Assembly: GCF_014695775.1 (NCBI RefSeq)
Contig: NZ_JACJOX010000007.1
Coordinates: forward strand, 1-59,758
From: Leptolyngbya sp. FACHB-60
GTDB taxonomy: Bacteria > Cyanobacteriota > Cyanobacteriia > Phormidesmidales > Phormidesmidaceae
Direction of reading: 5' to 3'
Length of the DNA stretch: 59,758 bases
Shown here: one piece after another, positions 17,787-25,863 of the stretch
Position numbering within the stretch: position 1 is the first letter of the stretch
How the letters are laid out: the number at the start of each line of letters is the position of its first letter
Made by a program: the position numbers and the translations under genes
Notes under the pieces: generated by a model
The model's input: the letters and a program-made list of their open reading frames with translations, nothing else
Told to the model about the DNA's origin: nothing
Databases searched by the model: none

Positions 17787-18530
17787 GTGAGATTGCGCCA
17801 TCAGGAAGAGCGGGTTGGTGGCTACAATTTCAGCGTCACTACCAAATCGACTATGGTGCCTCAACTTCCTCGCTATGTAGCTAAACGGGTGCGCCGCGAG
17901 CGCAAAATGCTCTACGAGGTAGAGGGATGTTGCTATCCCGGTGTGACCACCGTGCTGTCGGCCACCAAGCCTCAGGAATCGCGAGATGCTCTACAGCGCT
18001 GGCGGCAACGGGTCGGGGTTGAAGCAGCCCAACAGATTTCGGGCAAGACGTCTTCGGCGGGTACGCGGCTGCACAAGCAGATTGCAGCCCACCTCAACGG
18101 CGCAACGGCAGACATTCCGGCTGATTTAACAGGTTATTGGGAGTCCATCTTGCCGGTGCTAAACCAGGTGGAAGAGGTGCTGCTGGTGGAAGGGGCAGTG
18201 TGGCACCCAGAAGGGTTTGTGGGCATTCCGGATGCGCTGGTGGTGGTGAAGGGTGAGCTGCACCTGTGCGACTGGAAAACAGCCCTGCGACCCAAGCAAC
18301 CTCAGTGGTTGGGGGATTATTTTTTGCAGATTGCGGCCTATCGGGAAGCGGCTCATCAGGTCTATGCAGACTTTGGGCTGGCGGTGCAAAAGGGGCTGGT
18401 GGCGATCGCCCTGGCCGATCAACCGGCCCAGCTGTTTGAAGTTTCGTTAGATGATATGGATAGCTACTGGCAGCAGTTTGAGCGGCGACTGCGGGAGTTT
18501 GAGCGGCGACGGTTGAGGTCAGTGGATTGA
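17787..18530 (+). CDS. PD-(D/E)XK nuclease-superfamily exonuclease, RecB/MGME1-like, 247 aa
   Basis: Active-site signatures of the RecB-type nuclease fold are visible: GTRLHKQI with His at 96, Glu at 135 (LVEGAVW), GIPDALVV with Asp at 149, LCDWKTA with Asp162 and Lys164, and QIAAY at 181-185. A small basic N-terminal part (KRVRRERK) precedes VTTVLSATKP, as in mitochondrial genome-maintenance exonuclease 1 relatives. It probably degrades DNA ends; its pathway is unknown. The first ATG in frame is used; M23 (MVPQLPRYV) is a credible alternative. It converges with the CHRD gene. Confidence 0.75.
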   Translation: MRLRHQEERVGGYNFSVTTKSTMVPQLPRYVAKRVRRERKMLYEVEGCCYPGVTTVLSATKPQESRDALQRWRQRVGVEAAQQISGKTSSAGTRLHKQIAAHLNGATADIPADLTGYWESILPVLNQVEEVLLVEGAVWHPEGFVGIPDALVVVKGELHLCDWKTALRPKQPQWLGDYFLQIAAYREAAHQVYADFGLAVQKGLVAIALADQPAQLFEVSLDDMDSYWQQFERRLREFERRRLRSVD

Positions 18531-18544
18531 GGCCATAAAAAATG

Positions 18545-18580
18545 CTCACGAGCATAGTTAATTCCATGCTCGCGGGTGAG
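18545..18580. terminator. imperfect hairpin between convergent genes
   Basis: CTCAC and AGCAT (18545-18555) pair with ATGCT and GTGAG (18566-18580) with an asymmetric bulge. It lies 15 bases after the nuclease stop and may serve both convergent transcripts. T-runs are weak. Confidence 0.35.
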
Positions 18581-18657
18581 TAAACCCTATTCAGTTAGGC
18601 TTCTTTAAAGCCGCTCAAGCGAGGTAAGGCGCGTTGTAGTAGAGGGGACAGGTGCCC

Positions 18658-19173
18658 TTAATTGTGGGCCTCGAGCTGTCCGCGAACGGCCCCATCGGGA
18701 AAAGTCGGGTTATGGACGTTGATGTAAAACGCTTCAGGATTGCTCAAAATTCGCTCAACAATACCGGCTTCGCCAGTGGGAAACTTGCCTTCTTCGCCTT
18801 CGGTTAAGCAGTCGCCTGCATTACCATCTTGGGGACCAGCGAGGGCGGCCACTACAGGGCCGTTTTCGCCCATGGCCCCTTCATGAATATGGGCGGCCAT
18901 GCCGTCACCCACGGGCACCATTTGGACACCAGATACCTCTAGGACGTAGCAAAGGGTGGTGGGGTCGCCATCAACGCCAAAGACGTAGGCGCTGCCAGTG
19001 CCGGTGGCATCGCCGACCATTTCGCTCAGGTCTTCGCCAACTTCGGCGCTGCCGTCTAGTTGGGTGGTCAGCACGGTATTGGTGTGGCCTGCATGGGCTT
19101 GGGGCAGAGCAACACCCAAGGCCAGGGCTACTGTACCCAAAGCAACGCTAAAAGCTTGAATCTTACTTTGCAT
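18658..19173 (-). CDS. secreted CHRD-domain protein, 171 aa
   Basis: A signal peptide (MQSKIQAFSVALGTVALALG, cleavage after AHA) precedes a single CHRD domain, the beta-sheet module first seen in chordin. Diagnostic pieces are AAHIHEGAMGENGPVV, FYINVHNPTFPDGAVRGQL and a strand ending in a Cys pair (LCYVLEV, GDCLTEG). In bacteria these proteins are periplasmic or extracellular with unknown function. The ATG at 19173 fits the signal peptide; the ATG at 19194 would add seven residues. A terminator-like hairpin is shared with the convergent nuclease gene. Confidence 0.85.
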   Translation of the reverse strand: MQSKIQAFSVALGTVALALGVALPQAHAGHTNTVLTTQLDGSAEVGEDLSEMVGDATGTGSAYVFGVDGDPTTLCYVLEVSGVQMVPVGDGMAAHIHEGAMGENGPVVAALAGPQDGNAGDCLTEGEEGKFPTGEAGIVERILSNPEAFYINVHNPTFPDGAVRGQLEAHN

Positions 19174-19373
19174 AACTTCGTTCTCGTTAAACATGATATT
19201 TGGTCAAATTAGGGGTTTCTCAACCGCTTTACTTAGCTGAGTTTGCCGTTCCTACCCTTTAATACGTGTAATGCGCGCAAATAGATTTGCCATAAAACAC
19301 GATTTAGGTGGCGATGGCGATCGCCACCAGGTTCTGCACGCTATTTATCTCCCACTGCTCAGCCTGCGATCGC

Positions 19374-20564
19374 CTAGGAGCTGCTGGTCACTGCTTTGGT
19401 TTGCAGGATTACAAGCGCCAGGGCTCCGGCAATCAGCCCCCAAAAAGCGGAGCCGATGCCAAAGAGGGTGACGCCGGAAGCAGTGACAAGGAAGGTGATT
19501 AGGGCAGGTTCGCGCTGGGTTTCGTCGCGCAGGGCAGTGAAGAGGCCGTTGCCGATGGTGCCGAGCAGGGCCAACCCAGCGATCGCCAGCACCAGCTCCT
19601 GCGGAAAGGCGGCAAACACTGCGCCAACGGTGGCTCCGAAAAGGCCGATGAGTAGATAAAAAAAACCGGCGGCGATCGCCGCCACATACCGCTTATCGGG
19701 ATCTTCGTGGGCTTCGCGCCCCATGCAGATGGCGGCGGTGATGGCAGCCAAATTCAGCGCAAAGCCACCAAAAGGGGCAAGGATGACGGTAGCTGCCCCC
19801 GTCCAGCCAATCACGGGAGAGATGGGGACTAAGGCATAGCCAGATGCCCGCAGCACGGCGACTCCCGGGATATTTTGGGAGGCCATGGTGACCACAAACA
19901 GCGGCAGGGCGACGCCGACCAGTGCGCCTGGGGAGAACTGGGGAGCAATCAAGACGGGGCGAGCTAGTTGCAGAGTAACGGTGTCGAACTGGATCAGATT
20001 TTGCAGGGCGGCGATCGCAATCCCCACTCCTAGCGCTGCCACTACGGCATAGCGCGGCTTTACGCGGCGCATTGCTAGGTAGGTGCAAAACATGGCAAAG
20101 GTCATCGCAAACTGGGTCTGCATAGCGGTAAACACATCCAGCCCAAAGCGCAGCAGCACTCCGGCCAGCATGCCCGCCGCCAGCGATAGGGGAATGCGGT
20201 TCATCAACCGCTCAAACCAGCCAGTGAACCCAGCCAGAGTAATCAGCACTCCGGATACCAAAAAGGCCCCGATCGCTTCGGCCACTGGCACCCCTGCGGC
20301 GGAAGTGATCAGCAGGGCGGCACCGGGTGTAGACCAAGCGGTGACGACGGGGGCGCGGTAGCGCAGGGAAAGACCAATGCAGGTGAGGCCCATGCCTAGG
20401 CCCAAAGCCCACATCCAGGAGGCGATTTCTGCCGGGGTGGCATCTAGTGCTTGGGCGGCCTGGAACACAATCACCGCTGAGCTGGTGAAGCCCACCAGCA
20501 CGGTGACAAAACCTGCGATGATCGCTGAGAAAGAAATGTCGTTGAATATACCTTTTGCCACCAT
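19374..20564 (-). CDS. benE: BenE-family benzoate/H+ symporter-like transporter, 396 aa
   Basis: This polytopic protein of 10-12 helices matches the BenE family: TVLVGFTSSAVIVFQAA, SLRYRAPVVTAWSTPGAALL and APFGGFALNLAAITAAICMG are characteristic. Known members import benzoate with protons, but the substrate here is not proved and no benzoate catabolic genes are nearby. The AraC-type regulator lies upstream on the same strand with a 143-base gap containing a palindromic repeat (20620-20647), so the regulator may act on this gene; that is inference from position. Confidence 0.88.
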   Translation of the reverse strand: MVAKGIFNDISFSAIIAGFVTVLVGFTSSAVIVFQAAQALDATPAEIASWMWALGLGMGLTCIGLSLRYRAPVVTAWSTPGAALLITSAAGVPVAEAIGAFLVSGVLITLAGFTGWFERLMNRIPLSLAAGMLAGVLLRFGLDVFTAMQTQFAMTFAMFCTYLAMRRVKPRYAVVAALGVGIAIAALQNLIQFDTVTLQLARPVLIAPQFSPGALVGVALPLFVVTMASQNIPGVAVLRASGYALVPISPVIGWTGAATVILAPFGGFALNLAAITAAICMGREAHEDPDKRYVAAIAAGFFYLLIGLFGATVGAVFAAFPQELVLAIAGLALLGTIGNGLFTALRDETQREPALITFLVTASGVTLFGIGSAFWGLIAGALALVILQTKAVTSSS

Positions 20565-20619
20565 ATTTTTCGCCCAAAGGTAGATATTCCGCCGAATTCT
20601 GTTTGTTATTCTTGTGTTT

Positions 20620-20647
20620 GTAGGGGTGCAGCAAGCTGTACCCCTAC
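20620..20647. repeat. palindrome GTAGGGGT/ACCCCTAC upstream of benE
   Basis: GTAGGGGT (20620-20627) and ACCCCTAC (20640-20647) form an 8-bp stem. The same TAGGGG/CCCCTA ends occur around the palindrome at 25762, which suggests a dispersed repeat family rather than an operator for the AraC regulator. Confidence 0.45.
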
Positions 20648-20707
20648 GAGGTATTTACTTCAAATTGAAGTCTTTGAATTCGGATTGCCTAGCCAGCCTA
20701 CCGAGGC

Positions 20708-21547
20708 TCAGAAGCCGTAGTCTTGGACAAAATTGCCCTGACGGTATTGGCCAGGGGTGACGCCAAAGGTCTGCTTAAAGGCACGGTTGAGGTGGCTTTG
20801 GTCGTAGAACCCATGGGCGATCGCAATATCGGCGATCGATTGGTCAGTGTGGAGCGATCGCTTAGCCTGCACCAGTTGCCAGTGGCGCTGATAGCTGTGG
20901 GGCGGCAACCCCACCTGCCGCCGAAAGCTGCGGATTAAATAGTAGGGACTGAGCCCCACCAGCTGTGCCAGGGTGTCGATAGAAATATTGTCGGCGTAGT
21001 GGGTTTCTAAGTAGGTTTGCACTTGGGCCAAAGCGCTGTTAGGCTCTGACCGCCGCCATCGGCGCTGTCGATCGCCATAGCGATCGATTAAATAGGCCAT
21101 CAACTCCAGCAGCAGAGAGTCTCGCTCTAGCTGAAGTGTGGGCTGGCTAAGGGCGACAAACAACCGGCTAAACTTAGCCTGCCCAACTGCATCGGTGCTG
21201 GTCTGTAATGCGATCGCAAAGTAGGGCAGCCCCGGACACTCTAGCTGAGCCAAAATCTGCTGCATTTTTGGCACGCTGATGTAGAGGTTGCGAAAGCCCC
21301 AGCCGGCCTCAGCCTGCACCTGCCCAGTGTGCACTTCGCCCGGATGAATCAGTTTGAAGCTACCGGGGCAGGCATAGTGATGATCGCCCCGGTAGAAAAA
21401 GCCGCCTAGGCCCAAATGGGTGAAGCCAATGGTGTAGGCCTCGTGCATGTGCTTGGCAAAGGTGTGGTGATAGAGCTGGGCATTAAATAGCTCAACGCCA
21501 GGCAGGCTGGACTGCCACAATTGGGCAAATTCCGTTTCGGCGACCAT
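20708..21547 (-). CDS. AraC-family transcriptional regulator, 279 aa
   Basis: The N-terminal half is an AraC-type cupin (HHTFAKHMHEAYTIGFTHLG, HPGEVHTGQVQAEAG). The C-terminal 100 residues carry two helix-turn-helix motifs: IDTLAQLVGLSPYYLIRSFR and SIADIAIAHGFYDQSHLNRAF, the latter being the AraC signature, ending in FGVTPGQYR. It is expected to activate genes on binding a small effector. The neighbouring benE is the obvious candidate target. The start ATG is followed by the conserved N-terminus without leftover leader. Confidence 0.9.
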   Translation of the reverse strand: MVAETEFAQLWQSSLPGVELFNAQLYHHTFAKHMHEAYTIGFTHLGLGGFFYRGDHHYACPGSFKLIHPGEVHTGQVQAEAGWGFRNLYISVPKMQQILAQLECPGLPYFAIALQTSTDAVGQAKFSRLFVALSQPTLQLERDSLLLELMAYLIDRYGDRQRRWRRSEPNSALAQVQTYLETHYADNISIDTLAQLVGLSPYYLIRSFRRQVGLPPHSYQRHWQLVQAKRSLHTDQSIADIAIAHGFYDQSHLNRAFKQTFGVTPGQYRQGNFVQDYGF

Positions 21548-21625
21548 CGCAATTTGTAAAGGGCAGGATTCTCTATTTAAGCGCAGCGGCGATATTCCTC
21601 ATTCCTCTCTGCCCTCTCCCCAAAC

Positions 21626-21648
21626 CCCTCTCCCAAGCTGGGAGAGGG
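21626..21648. repeat. perfect palindrome, downstream flank of the DUF559 gene
   Basis: CCCTCTCCCA (21626-21635) and TGGGAGAGGG (21639-21648) form a perfect 10-bp stem with a 3-nt loop, followed by ACTTTGAGGGG. The same GGGAGAGGGACTTT string recurs at 22187-22200 on the other side of the gene. Confidence 0.8.
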
Positions 21649-21659
21649 ACTTTGAGGGG

Positions 21660-22046
21660 TTATGGTGATAGGGTTTTGACGGCTTTGTCAATGTCTGTAA
21701 GTACTGTGGAACAGTCATGTTCAACGGTGTCGGTTGTGAACCGCAGTACGGTCAGGCCAAGTTCTTCAAGTAGTGTTTGTCTTTGGCGATCGCGGTCTGC
21801 TCTGTGGGCATGACTTGACCCATCGATCTCGATAACTAACCGTGCCTGAGAAATATAAAAATCAACAACAAATGGGCCGATCGGCTGCTGACGGCGGACT
21901 TTGTAACCGCGTTGTTTACGCCGAAGCTGTTGCCATAATAGGTTTTCGGTAAAGGTTTGCTCTTGCCTAAGCTGGCGAGCGACTTCAACCATGCGGCGTC
22001 GCAGGTCTTCGGAAATTTGCCATCGCTCTGTTGGTTGGGCAGCCAT
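21660..22046 (-). CDS. DUF559 endonuclease-domain protein, 128 aa
   Basis: This is a small Vsr-like/restriction-fold protein. The core reads FTENLLWQQLRRKQRGYKVR, then QQPIGPFVVDFYISQARLVIEIDGSSH and LGLTVLRFTTDTV, the standard DUF559 strand order with the acidic pair D...E.D. A nuclease activity is predicted for the family but little tested. The ATG at 22046 (MAAQPTERWQ) gives the usual length; the longer frame to 22205 reads through palindromic repeat DNA. The gene lies between related palindromes (21626, 22074, 22158), which suggests movement as a cassette. Confidence 0.8.
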   Translation of the reverse strand: MAAQPTERWQISEDLRRRMVEVARQLRQEQTFTENLLWQQLRRKQRGYKVRRQQPIGPFVVDFYISQARLVIEIDGSSHAHRADRDRQRQTLLEELGLTVLRFTTDTVEHDCSTVLTDIDKAVKTLSP

Positions 22047-22073
22047 GCTTGAGGAACTTTGAGGGCGTCTACT

Positions 22074-22102
22074 CCCCTTCCTCCCGACTTGGGAGGAAGG
22101 GG
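22074..22102. repeat. perfect 12-bp palindrome upstream of the DUF559 gene
   Basis: CCCCTTCCTCCC (22074-22085) pairs perfectly with GGGAGGAAGGGG (22091-22102). It lies just upstream of the DUF559 start codon. Confidence 0.8.
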
Positions 22103-22157
22103 TTGGGGGATGGAGGGCAAGGTTAGCGGAAGGTAGCTTGCTCTCTGCTGAAGTTTT

Positions 22158-22195
22158 CCCTCTCCCTAAAGCCCCTCCCCTTTCCTGGGAGAGGG
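22158..22195. repeat. palindrome related to the 21626 copy
   Basis: CCCTCTCCC (22158-22166) and GGGAGAGGG (22187-22195) form a stem with a longer loop, followed by ACTTTAG. The right half matches the copy at 21639-21652, so related repeats bracket the DUF559 gene. Confidence 0.75.
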
Positions 22196-22320
22196 ACTTT
22201 AGCACCCTTCCAGCCTTTGCCTAAGAACTCCGACGGAGGCTCTACCTTCATTGGTTGAGGCGGAGCCTCAAGGGGTGCGCCTAGGCGAAGCCTAAAGGCG
22301 AGGGAACTTGCCACGCCGTG

Positions 22321-22340
22321 TTGTAGTATGTATACTACAA
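22321..22340. repeat. 18-bp AT-rich palindrome (TTGTAGTAT-GT-ATACTACAA)
   Basis: Two exact 9-bp arms are separated by GT. It could be an operator-type site or the end of a decayed element. It lies in the 480-base gap between the DUF559 and MFS genes. After it, the plus strand is open (VYYKPAIDALVDLQTLGQKR onward) to a stop at 22489 without a start codon near its beginning, possibly a gene remnant. Confidence 0.55.
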
Positions 22341-22528
22341 GCCTGCCATTGATGCTTTGGTAGATCTGCAAACCTTAGGTCAGAAGCGGCTTGATGCTGA
22401 ATCCAGGTTGATTGCTTTTATGCTCTTGGGCAAAGACCGTTTGTCTCACCCCTTGTCTTATTTAAGCCAAGCTCAGATGCAGCTCTGACTGACACAATTT
22501 AAATCGTAGGTGGGGTGAAGAAGATTAA

Positions 22529-23860
22529 ATGAAACCCGTTTTCTATGCCATTTTGGCGAACTCATTGGTGGCGATTCTAACCAACACCTTGGTCTGGTTT
22601 GGGGTCACGTTTTGGGTTTACCTGCAAACTCAATCGGTGCTAGCGACCTCGGTGATGGCTGGGATATATCTGGTCACCGTCGCCGTTTCTGGCTTTTTCT
22701 TAGGGTCGCTGGTCGATCGCTACCGCAAAAAAACAGCCCTGCTGATTTCTAGCGCTGGTTCACTGGTGATGTACGCTCTCGCCTACCTAATTTATGTATC
22801 TGCGCCAACGGCTATTTTTGCCGACGCGTCTAGTGCCATTCTCTGGGGATTTATCGTTTTGGCGCTGATGGGGGCGATCGCCGGAAACCTGCGCACCATC
22901 GCCCTGCCAACTCTGGTAACGGTGCTGATTCCTGAAGCGGAGCGCGACAAAGCTAATGGCTTGGTTGGCACCATCAATGGGGTGGCTTTTTTGGGAGCTT
23001 CTATTGTCAGCGGGCTAGTGATCGGGTTTTTAGGCATGTATTGGATGCTGGTAATGGCGATCGTGCTCAGCGTCCTGACTATCCTCCATTTGTGCACCAT
23101 TGCTATTCCTGAGAAGCGAATTATCCAAACCGAGGCGAAGCCTAATCACATTGATATTCGAGGCACGATTCAGGTGATTCGCCTGGTGCCGGGTTTGTTT
23201 GCGCTGATCTTTTTTAACTGCTTCAACAACTTTTTGGGCGGCGTCTTTATGTCGCTGATGGATGCCTACGGGCTATCTCTAGTGTCGGTGCAGGTTTGGG
23301 GCGCTGTGTGGGGGTTCTTGAGCCTAGGGTTCATTGTTGGTGGGTTGGCAGTTGCGCGGTTTGGGTTAGGCAAAAGCCCCCTGCGAACCATGTTTCTATC
23401 CAACATTGTGATGTGGATAGTCGCGATGGGCTTCACGATTCAGCCGTCAATTATTTTGCTGGCGGTTGGTTTATTGGTGTACTTGTGCCTAATTCCTGTG
23501 GTCGAAGCTTCAGAACAACTGATCCTGCAAACGATGATTCCGCTGGAGCGCCAGGGACGGGTGTTTGGCTTTGCCCAGAGTATTGAGCAGGCGGCCTCTC
23601 CACTCACGGCATTTATGATAGGCCCGATCGCCCAATTTCTGTTTATTCCCTTTATGACCACCGGGGCTGGGGTCGACTTAATTGGTCCCTGGTTTGGCAC
23701 CGGCACCGATCGCGGCATTGCCTTGCTATTTACCTTGACGGGCTTCGTGGGGTTGGTGGTAACGGTGCTGGCCATGCGATCGAGCGCCTACCGCAAACTG
23801 GCGTCAAATTATCAAAAGCGCTACGTCGATACTGTTCAACTTGAAGCCAAGAAGTCATGA
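22529..23860 (+). CDS. MFS transporter, macrolide/drug-efflux-like, 443 aa
   Basis: Twelve predicted helices and the loop-2 signature GSLVDRYRKKTALL near residues 60-73 place it in the MFS_3-type efflux group. The N-terminus (MKPVFYAILANSLVAILTN) starts directly with helix 1, and the C-terminus is basic. The exported compound is unknown. The ATG is preceded by GGTGGGG and AAGAAG, so ribosome-site quality is moderate. It is monocistronic, with a hairpin after the stop at 23875-23907. Confidence 0.85.
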   Translation: MKPVFYAILANSLVAILTNTLVWFGVTFWVYLQTQSVLATSVMAGIYLVTVAVSGFFLGSLVDRYRKKTALLISSAGSLVMYALAYLIYVSAPTAIFADASSAILWGFIVLALMGAIAGNLRTIALPTLVTVLIPEAERDKANGLVGTINGVAFLGASIVSGLVIGFLGMYWMLVMAIVLSVLTILHLCTIAIPEKRIIQTEAKPNHIDIRGTIQVIRLVPGLFALIFFNCFNNFLGGVFMSLMDAYGLSLVSVQVWGAVWGFLSLGFIVGGLAVARFGLGKSPLRTMFLSNIVMWIVAMGFTIQPSIILLAVGLLVYLCLIPVVEASEQLILQTMIPLERQGRVFGFAQSIEQAASPLTAFMIGPIAQFLFIPFMTTGAGVDLIGPWFGTGTDRGIALLFTLTGFVGLVVTVLAMRSSAYRKLASNYQKRYVDTVQLEAKKS

Positions 23861-23874
23861 TGAGTCGTTTGGAA

Positions 23875-23907
23875 TATGCCCTGGGAGTGAGTGTTGCTCC
23901 GGGCATA
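23875..23907 (+). terminator. hairpin after the MFS gene
   Basis: TATGCCC (23875-23881) and GGGCATA (23901-23907) with inner GGAG/CTCC pairs form a stem 15 bases after the stop. There is no T-run, so it may act as an mRNA 3'-end stabiliser. The remaining 370 bases to 24279 show no gene. Confidence 0.4.
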
Positions 23908-24278
23908 CCCATTGGTTCGCTCATTAGCTAAGCTTCGCCTAGTGCATGATTATCAAGCACGGTTTTAGCCATGCGTTCTAGCTGTTATTCTGCCTCAATT
24001 AGCCTTGAATTCATTAAGAGAGCTTATTAGTTCTCAAGATTTTAGGTTCATCTGGCCTAATTCCTTCAGAATCCTTACTGAATCAGTATTAGGAGCTACA
24101 AGCAATGTCAGCGAATGATTACTTGAGCGTTAGAAGACCAAATTGGTAGCAAAGCCTATAACCATTGACAGAAATAGATTCTAGAAAGACTGGCCCTTGA
24201 GACGATACATCACTTGGTCTTGATTGATAAGCTTTAGACAGAAATAAGAGAAAGTTATCTTTCAGGAGAGTTTGCTTT

Positions 24279-25202
24279 ATGACGAGTACAAGCAGTAATC
24301 AAAATCCAACTGGACAGCCTGATGAGAGGATTGTGATTCAGGCTACCGACTTCCCTTCTGCCCAATCTGAGCAGACAGCCCAATCTGAGCAGACAGAGGA
24401 AACCGAAAAACATCAAAGCGGTGAGCATACCGTAGCCAAAGCTGTTGGCGCAACCGGAGGTAGTGTTGCAGGCGCGGTAGTTGGTAGAATGGTCGCCGGT
24501 AAAGTGGGTGCAGCCATTGGCGCTGTAGGTGGCGCGATCGCAGGTGCAGCTATTGGTGATCAAGCCGCTACAGGCATGGACCAGCAAGTAGAAAACGTAG
24601 CGGGTTCAATCAAGGATGTAGCTGAAACCGTTACCCATCAGGTTGAAGATACCCTTGATAGCGTTAAAGCAAAGATTGATGAAACCGATGTCAAAGGTCT
24701 AGCTGAGTCTGCAAAGCAGAAGATTAACGAAGCGGATGTGCGCGGTGTTAGTCAATCTATTCAAGGCAAAATTGACGAAGCCGATGTGCGCGGCGTAACT
24801 CAGTCTGTGCAAGGCAAAATTGATGAAGCGGATGTCCGCGGTGTTAGTCAGTCTATTCAAGGCAAAATTGACGAAGCCGATGTGCGCGGCGTAACTCAAT
24901 CTGTGCAAGGCAAAATTGATGAAGCGGATGTCCGCGGTGTTAGCCAGTCTGTAAAAGGCAAAATTGACGAAGCAGACGTTCGTGGAGTCACAGATTCTGC
25001 CAAAAGAGCAATTAATGATGATTTAAAACCTGCGATCAAAAACACCATCGATCAAACCTCTCAAAAAGCTAAAAATGCTGCCAGTAGCGCAGCTTCAGCG
25101 GCAAAGACGTCCCTACAAGAACCCTCGCCTAATACGAAGCCAGAGGGTTGGACAGATCCTTTGATTGAGCAAAAACTCCACGAGAATCAAGGGAATCTTT
25201 AG
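24279..25202 (+). CDS. glycine-zipper protein with 16-residue amphipathic (LEA-like) repeats, 307 aa
   Basis: Residues 1-50 are polar and Gln/Glu-rich. Residues 55-90 form a glycine zipper (GATGGSVAGAVVG, GAAIGAVGGAIAGAAIG), which inserts in or binds membranes in other proteins. Residues 130-250 contain about seven tandem copies of ADVRGVSQSIQGKIDE-like 16-mers that should form long amphipathic helices, as in LEA or apolipoprotein-like proteins. The tail is Ala/Lys-rich. A role in membrane or desiccation protection is inference. AGGAGA lies before the ATG, and a very strong terminator follows. Confidence 0.7.
   Translation: MTSTSSNQNPTGQPDERIVIQATDFPSAQSEQTAQSEQTEETEKHQSGEHTVAKAVGATGGSVAGAVVGRMVAGKVGAAIGAVGGAIAGAAIGDQAATGMDQQVENVAGSIKDVAETVTHQVEDTLDSVKAKIDETDVKGLAESAKQKINEADVRGVSQSIQGKIDEADVRGVTQSVQGKIDEADVRGVSQSIQGKIDEADVRGVTQSVQGKIDEADVRGVSQSVKGKIDEADVRGVTDSAKRAINDDLKPAIKNTIDQTSQKAKNAASSAASAAKTSLQEPSPNTKPEGWTDPLIEQKLHENQGNL
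24728..25000. repeat. 48-bp coding repeats in a 96-bp higher-order pattern
   Basis: Units encoding VSQSIQGKIDEADVRG and VTQSVQGKIDEADVRG alternate. The 96-bp pairs are almost identical at the DNA level (for example GCGTAACTCAGTCTGTGCAA against GCGTAACTCAATCTGTGCAA), which shows recent duplication of a two-unit block. Confidence 0.85.
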
Positions 25203-25226
25203 TTCCTTGAATTCTCAGTAACCTAT

Positions 25227-25268
25227 AAAGTTGGGGAGCACCTTTTCGGGTGCTCCCCAACTTTTATA
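25227..25268 (+). terminator. strong rho-independent terminator
   Basis: A perfect 16-bp stem (25227-25242 with 25249-25264; core TTGGGGAGCACC/GGTGCTCCCCAA) with loop TTTTCG is followed by TTTTATATT, 25 bases after the glycine-zipper gene. Confidence 0.95.
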
Positions 25269-25352
25269 TTTGTTCATTACTTACCAAGTAGGCGGGTAAA
25301 ATTAAATGCAAGTACGGCCAACCCCGTTAAGAGCTGATTTGCAAAGTAAAGC

Positions 25353-25755
25353 TTAAGCAGCCAATTGATTCAGCATTAGACGGATAAAAGCCCCATAGAT
25401 CATGGCTTCAGCAGTTTCAGTGTGCAACTCATAGTCCTTGCTCAACCGTCGATGGCGGTTCAGCGATCCAAAACCTCGCTCAATGATCCAACGCTTCGGT
25501 AATACCTCAAAGGTCTTGGATTCTCGCTCCATCACCTCGACGCGAACTTAGTCTCCGCAGACGGCTTGCACAGCCCGCCTGAAGTTTGGCCCTGAATAGC
25601 CTTGGTCAACCCAAATCACCTCTAACCGAGACAACTTCTCCTGCCCTTTGTCTAGCACTACGACGGCCCCTAAACGCTCGGAGGCATTCGCTTTAGTAAC
25701 GACCACCCCAATCGTGAAGCCCTGTAAATCGACAACGAGATGGCGCTTACGCCCT
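25353..25755 (-). pseudogene. IS5-family transposase remnant with an internal stop
   Basis: The minus-strand frame contains GRKRHLVVDLQGFTIGVVV, WVDQGYSGPNFRRAVQAV, VLPKRWIIERGFGSLNRHRR and SKDYELHTETAEAMIY, the C-terminal half of an IS5-type DDE transposase ending at LNQLAA. An in-frame TAA at 25548-25550 splits it, and the 5' half is missing beyond about 25755, where a palindromic repeat intervenes. It is dead in its present form. It lies directly after the phaE 3' end. Confidence 0.85.
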
Positions 25756-25761
25756 GGGTAA

Positions 25762-25781
25762 GGGCAAACGGCCGTTTGCCC
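25762..25781. repeat. perfect 20-bp palindrome inside the IS5 remnant
   Basis: GGGCAAACGGCCGTTTGCCC is its own reverse complement and is followed by CTACGAGA. Coding similarity to the transposase stops on its left edge, as if the repeat inserted into the IS. Confidence 0.85.
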
Positions 25782-25863
25782 CTACGAGAGATGTTGCAGG
25801 TCTGATTTATACCTATATCTAGCGACGCCCTTATTAACCCCGCCCTCTTCTGCTCCACCTGCT

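Noticed and set aside
20620..20647. Palindrome upstream of benE as an AraC operator
   Set aside because: AraC-type regulators usually bind direct repeats, and the same TAGGGG/CCCCTA ends occur at 25762, so a dispersed repeat is more likely.
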